Of a DNA stretch of 64,000 bases, positions 62,626-64,000 are shown in pieces; the first letter of the stretch is position 1, and the number at the start of each line of letters is the position of its first letter. A model generated the notes under the pieces. It did no database searches. It was not told the origin of the DNA and worked only from the letters and a program-made list of their open reading frames with translations. Origin of the DNA: Corynebacterium efficiens YS-314 (GTDB lineage: Bacteria > Actinomycetota > Actinomycetes > Mycobacteriales > Mycobacteriaceae); contig NC_004369.1 in the NCBI RefSeq assembly GCF_000011305.1, positions 186,001-250,000 on the forward strand. Direction: 5' to 3'. The position numbers were made by a program, and so were the translations under genes.

Positions 62626-64000
62626 ATGTTATCGAGTTCTTTAATTGTAGTCCTGTTTGGCTGCGTGTTGGCAGTACCATTCAGACGATGGGCTGGCCGT
62701 AATTCAGGAGGGATCCTCGCGATCCCACTGGTGGTAGCAGCGGGACTCATCCTGCAGTCGCTTCAGGGAAACGCCGCCCCGGCTGCACTGAACATCCATG
62801 AAGCCGTACCGTGGATGCCTACCCTGGGAGTTAATTTCTCCTTCCATCTGGATGGCCTTTCTCTGGTCTTCTCCATGCTGGTACTGCTCATCGGCGCTGC
62901 TGTGCTCATCTACAGCACCCGATATCTGGGCAAAGCCGACCCAGGTCACTTTTACCTGTTGATGAGTCTGTTCGCGGCAGCAATGTTGCTTCTGGTACTC
63001 ACAGATGACCTCGTGGTGTTCTTCTTTGCCTGGGAGATAACCACGCTGTGTTCATATCTGTTAATCGCACGCTCTGGGCCTGAAGGCCGTGATCCCGCGA
63101 TACGTACCCTGTTGGTTACCGTCGCGGGCGGGTTGTCGTTGTTAACAGCCTTCGCCATGCTGATGGCTCGCACTGGAACCACACGAATCAGCGAGATTCT
63201 CGGTGATACCAGTTGGACGCAGGATACCGGTTTCACTGTAGCGATCGCCTTCTTGTTGGCCGGTGCGGTCTTCACCAAATCCGCCCAGTTCCCCTTCCAG
63301 GCATGGCTGCCGGACTCAATGGTGGCCATCGCACCTGTTTCTGCCTACCTCCATGCCGCAGCCATGGTCAAAGCGGGTATCTACCTGGCCCTGCGTTTCT
63401 CCCCGGCAATGTCGAATATTCCCACCTGGCAGATTCTCCTGATCACATGCGGACTCATCACTGCCCTGTTCGGGGCATTTACCGCCGTGAAACGCAATGA
63501 TCTGAAAGAACTGCTCGCCTATTCAACGATCAGTCAGCTCGGCCTTCTGGTCACCATGATCGGCGTGGGCTCCGACGTGGCGTTGACCGCGGCCGTGGTC
63601 CATACCATCGCCCACGCATTGTTCAAGGCCGCTCTGTTCATGACCGTCGGCATCATCGAGCATGAGACGGGTACCCGTGACAGACGTGAACTCGCTCAGC
63701 TCGATCTGCGTCTGCCCATCACCACCACGGTGGTCACCATCTCCGCCCTCTCAATGGCGGGCGTGCCGCTGACGTTCGGTTTCATCAGCAAGGAATCGTT
63801 GATCACAGCTCTCGTTGAAACTCCGGGGAATGCCTTCGTGATGGTGCTGGTCACCGCCGGCGTGGTTCTCACATCGATGATGACGTTTGCTTACTCCCTG
63901 CGCTATATCCTCGCGATCTGGCCACGGAAGGTACGATCACAGAAGCAGAAGAATGATGGTGCCTCCAGGACGGTGATCAGGGAGGCAACCCCCACCTTCT
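62626..64000 (+). CDS. mrpA: Mrp-type Na+/H+ antiporter subunit A (partial, runs off the window)
   Basis: The frame is open from ATG 62626 to the window end (458 codons visible). It is a NuoL/MrpA-like protein with many membrane helices. The key charged residues are present: Glu in FFFAWEITTLCSYLL, Lys in FTKSAQFPFQAWLPD, Lys in MVKAGIYL and Lys in HALFKAALFM, and it has the FGFISKES loop. It would pair with MrpB-G encoded beyond the window. AAGG lies 7 nt before the ATG. Confidence 0.9.
   Translation, partial: MLSSSLIVVLFGCVLAVPFRRWAGRNSGGILAIPLVVAAGLILQSLQGNAAPAALNIHEAVPWMPTLGVNFSFHLDGLSLVFSMLVLLIGAAVLIYSTRYLGKADPGHFYLLMSLFAAAMLLLVLTDDLVVFFFAWEITTLCSYLLIARSGPEGRDPAIRTLLVTVAGGLSLLTAFAMLMARTGTTRISEILGDTSWTQDTGFTVAIAFLLAGAVFTKSAQFPFQAWLPDSMVAIAPVSAYLHAAAMVKAGIYLALRFSPAMSNIPTWQILLITCGLITALFGAFTAVKRNDLKELLAYSTISQLGLLVTMIGVGSDVALTAAVVHTIAHALFKAALFMTVGIIEHETGTRDRRELAQLDLRLPITTTVVTISALSMAGVPLTFGFISKESLITALVETPGNAFVMVLVTAGVVLTSMMTFAYSLRYILAIWPRKVRSQKQKNDGASRTVIREATPTF

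Overview
The window looks like chromosomal DNA of a Corynebacterium close to C. glutamicum; the high G+C favours a species such as C. efficiens (inference, no database was used). Grounds: mycolic/arabinogalactan-type genes (GlfT1, Wzm/Wzt, MmpL), a 616-residue LeuA and 421-residue LysC with the internal beta-subunit start, the C. glutamicum-like order leuA-lysC-asd-(CDF)-sigC-katA, a dccT-type dicarboxylate carrier, and many leaderless genes whose start codon lies 6-8 nt after a TANNNT -10 box.

Layout. 1-9.3 kb: end of a membrane protein, a pRiA4b ORF-3-like protein, GtrA, MOSC, then the galactan synthesis/export block glfT1, a glyoxalase-like gene, wzt, wzm, a class V aminotransferase-like protein without its catalytic lysine, a quinone reductase, tRNA-Ser(UGA) and a small 2Fe-2S protein. 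9.6-17.0 kb: an AbiEi/DUF559-like protein and a molybdenum cofactor/molybdate block (moeB-rhodanese, moaE, mog, moaC, moeA, modBA, moaD, modC). 17-24 kb: YvlD-like protein, pat, tRNA-Ser(GCU), two identical tRNA-Arg(ACG) genes flanking dccT, tyrA, a deaminase-associated protein, tadA, a CsbD-like protein, tRNA-Ser(CGA). 24-34 kb: an MmpL transporter and a queuosine-type locus (tgt, yhhQ-like transporter, gluQ), a CNNM/HlyC-type protein, a GNAT and an SDR. 33.8-43.5 kb: tRNA-Ser(GGA), SRP RNA, aspT, dnaX, ybaB, recR, gatD-murT and a DnaQ-like/BRCT protein with lost catalytic acids. 43.5-54.7 kb: an accessory island of two large LAxTG-anchored VaFE-repeat surface proteins on either side of leuA, plus an overlooked 51-residue peptide gene. 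54.8-64 kb: DMT permease, lysC-asd, CDF transporter, sigC, katA, a small secreted protein, a candidate 48-codon leaderless ORF and the start of mrpA, cut by the window end.

Two signals are not explained by genes. (1) Fifteen 67-bp imperfect palindromes sit in four intergenic clusters (4.3, 9.3, 28.3 and 39.8 kb), mostly spaced by 15-16 bp (period 82-83 bp), with one cluster at a 113-114 bp period. (2) The 11-mer CGTCGAYAAGC occurs at least 18 times in both orientations, in genes and between them, with 7 further CGTCGAGAAGC copies; in genes it is usually written as a Leu-CTT codon followed by GTC/ATC GAC, and once it forms an inverted pair just after tyrA. It behaves like an uptake-sequence or highly iterated genome motif.

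Several proteins have lost metal or catalytic residues their families normally need: Tgt (three zinc cysteines), MurT (zinc ribbon), the ferredoxin (third cluster cysteine), the class V aminotransferase (PLP lysine) and the DnaQ-like protein (acidic residues).
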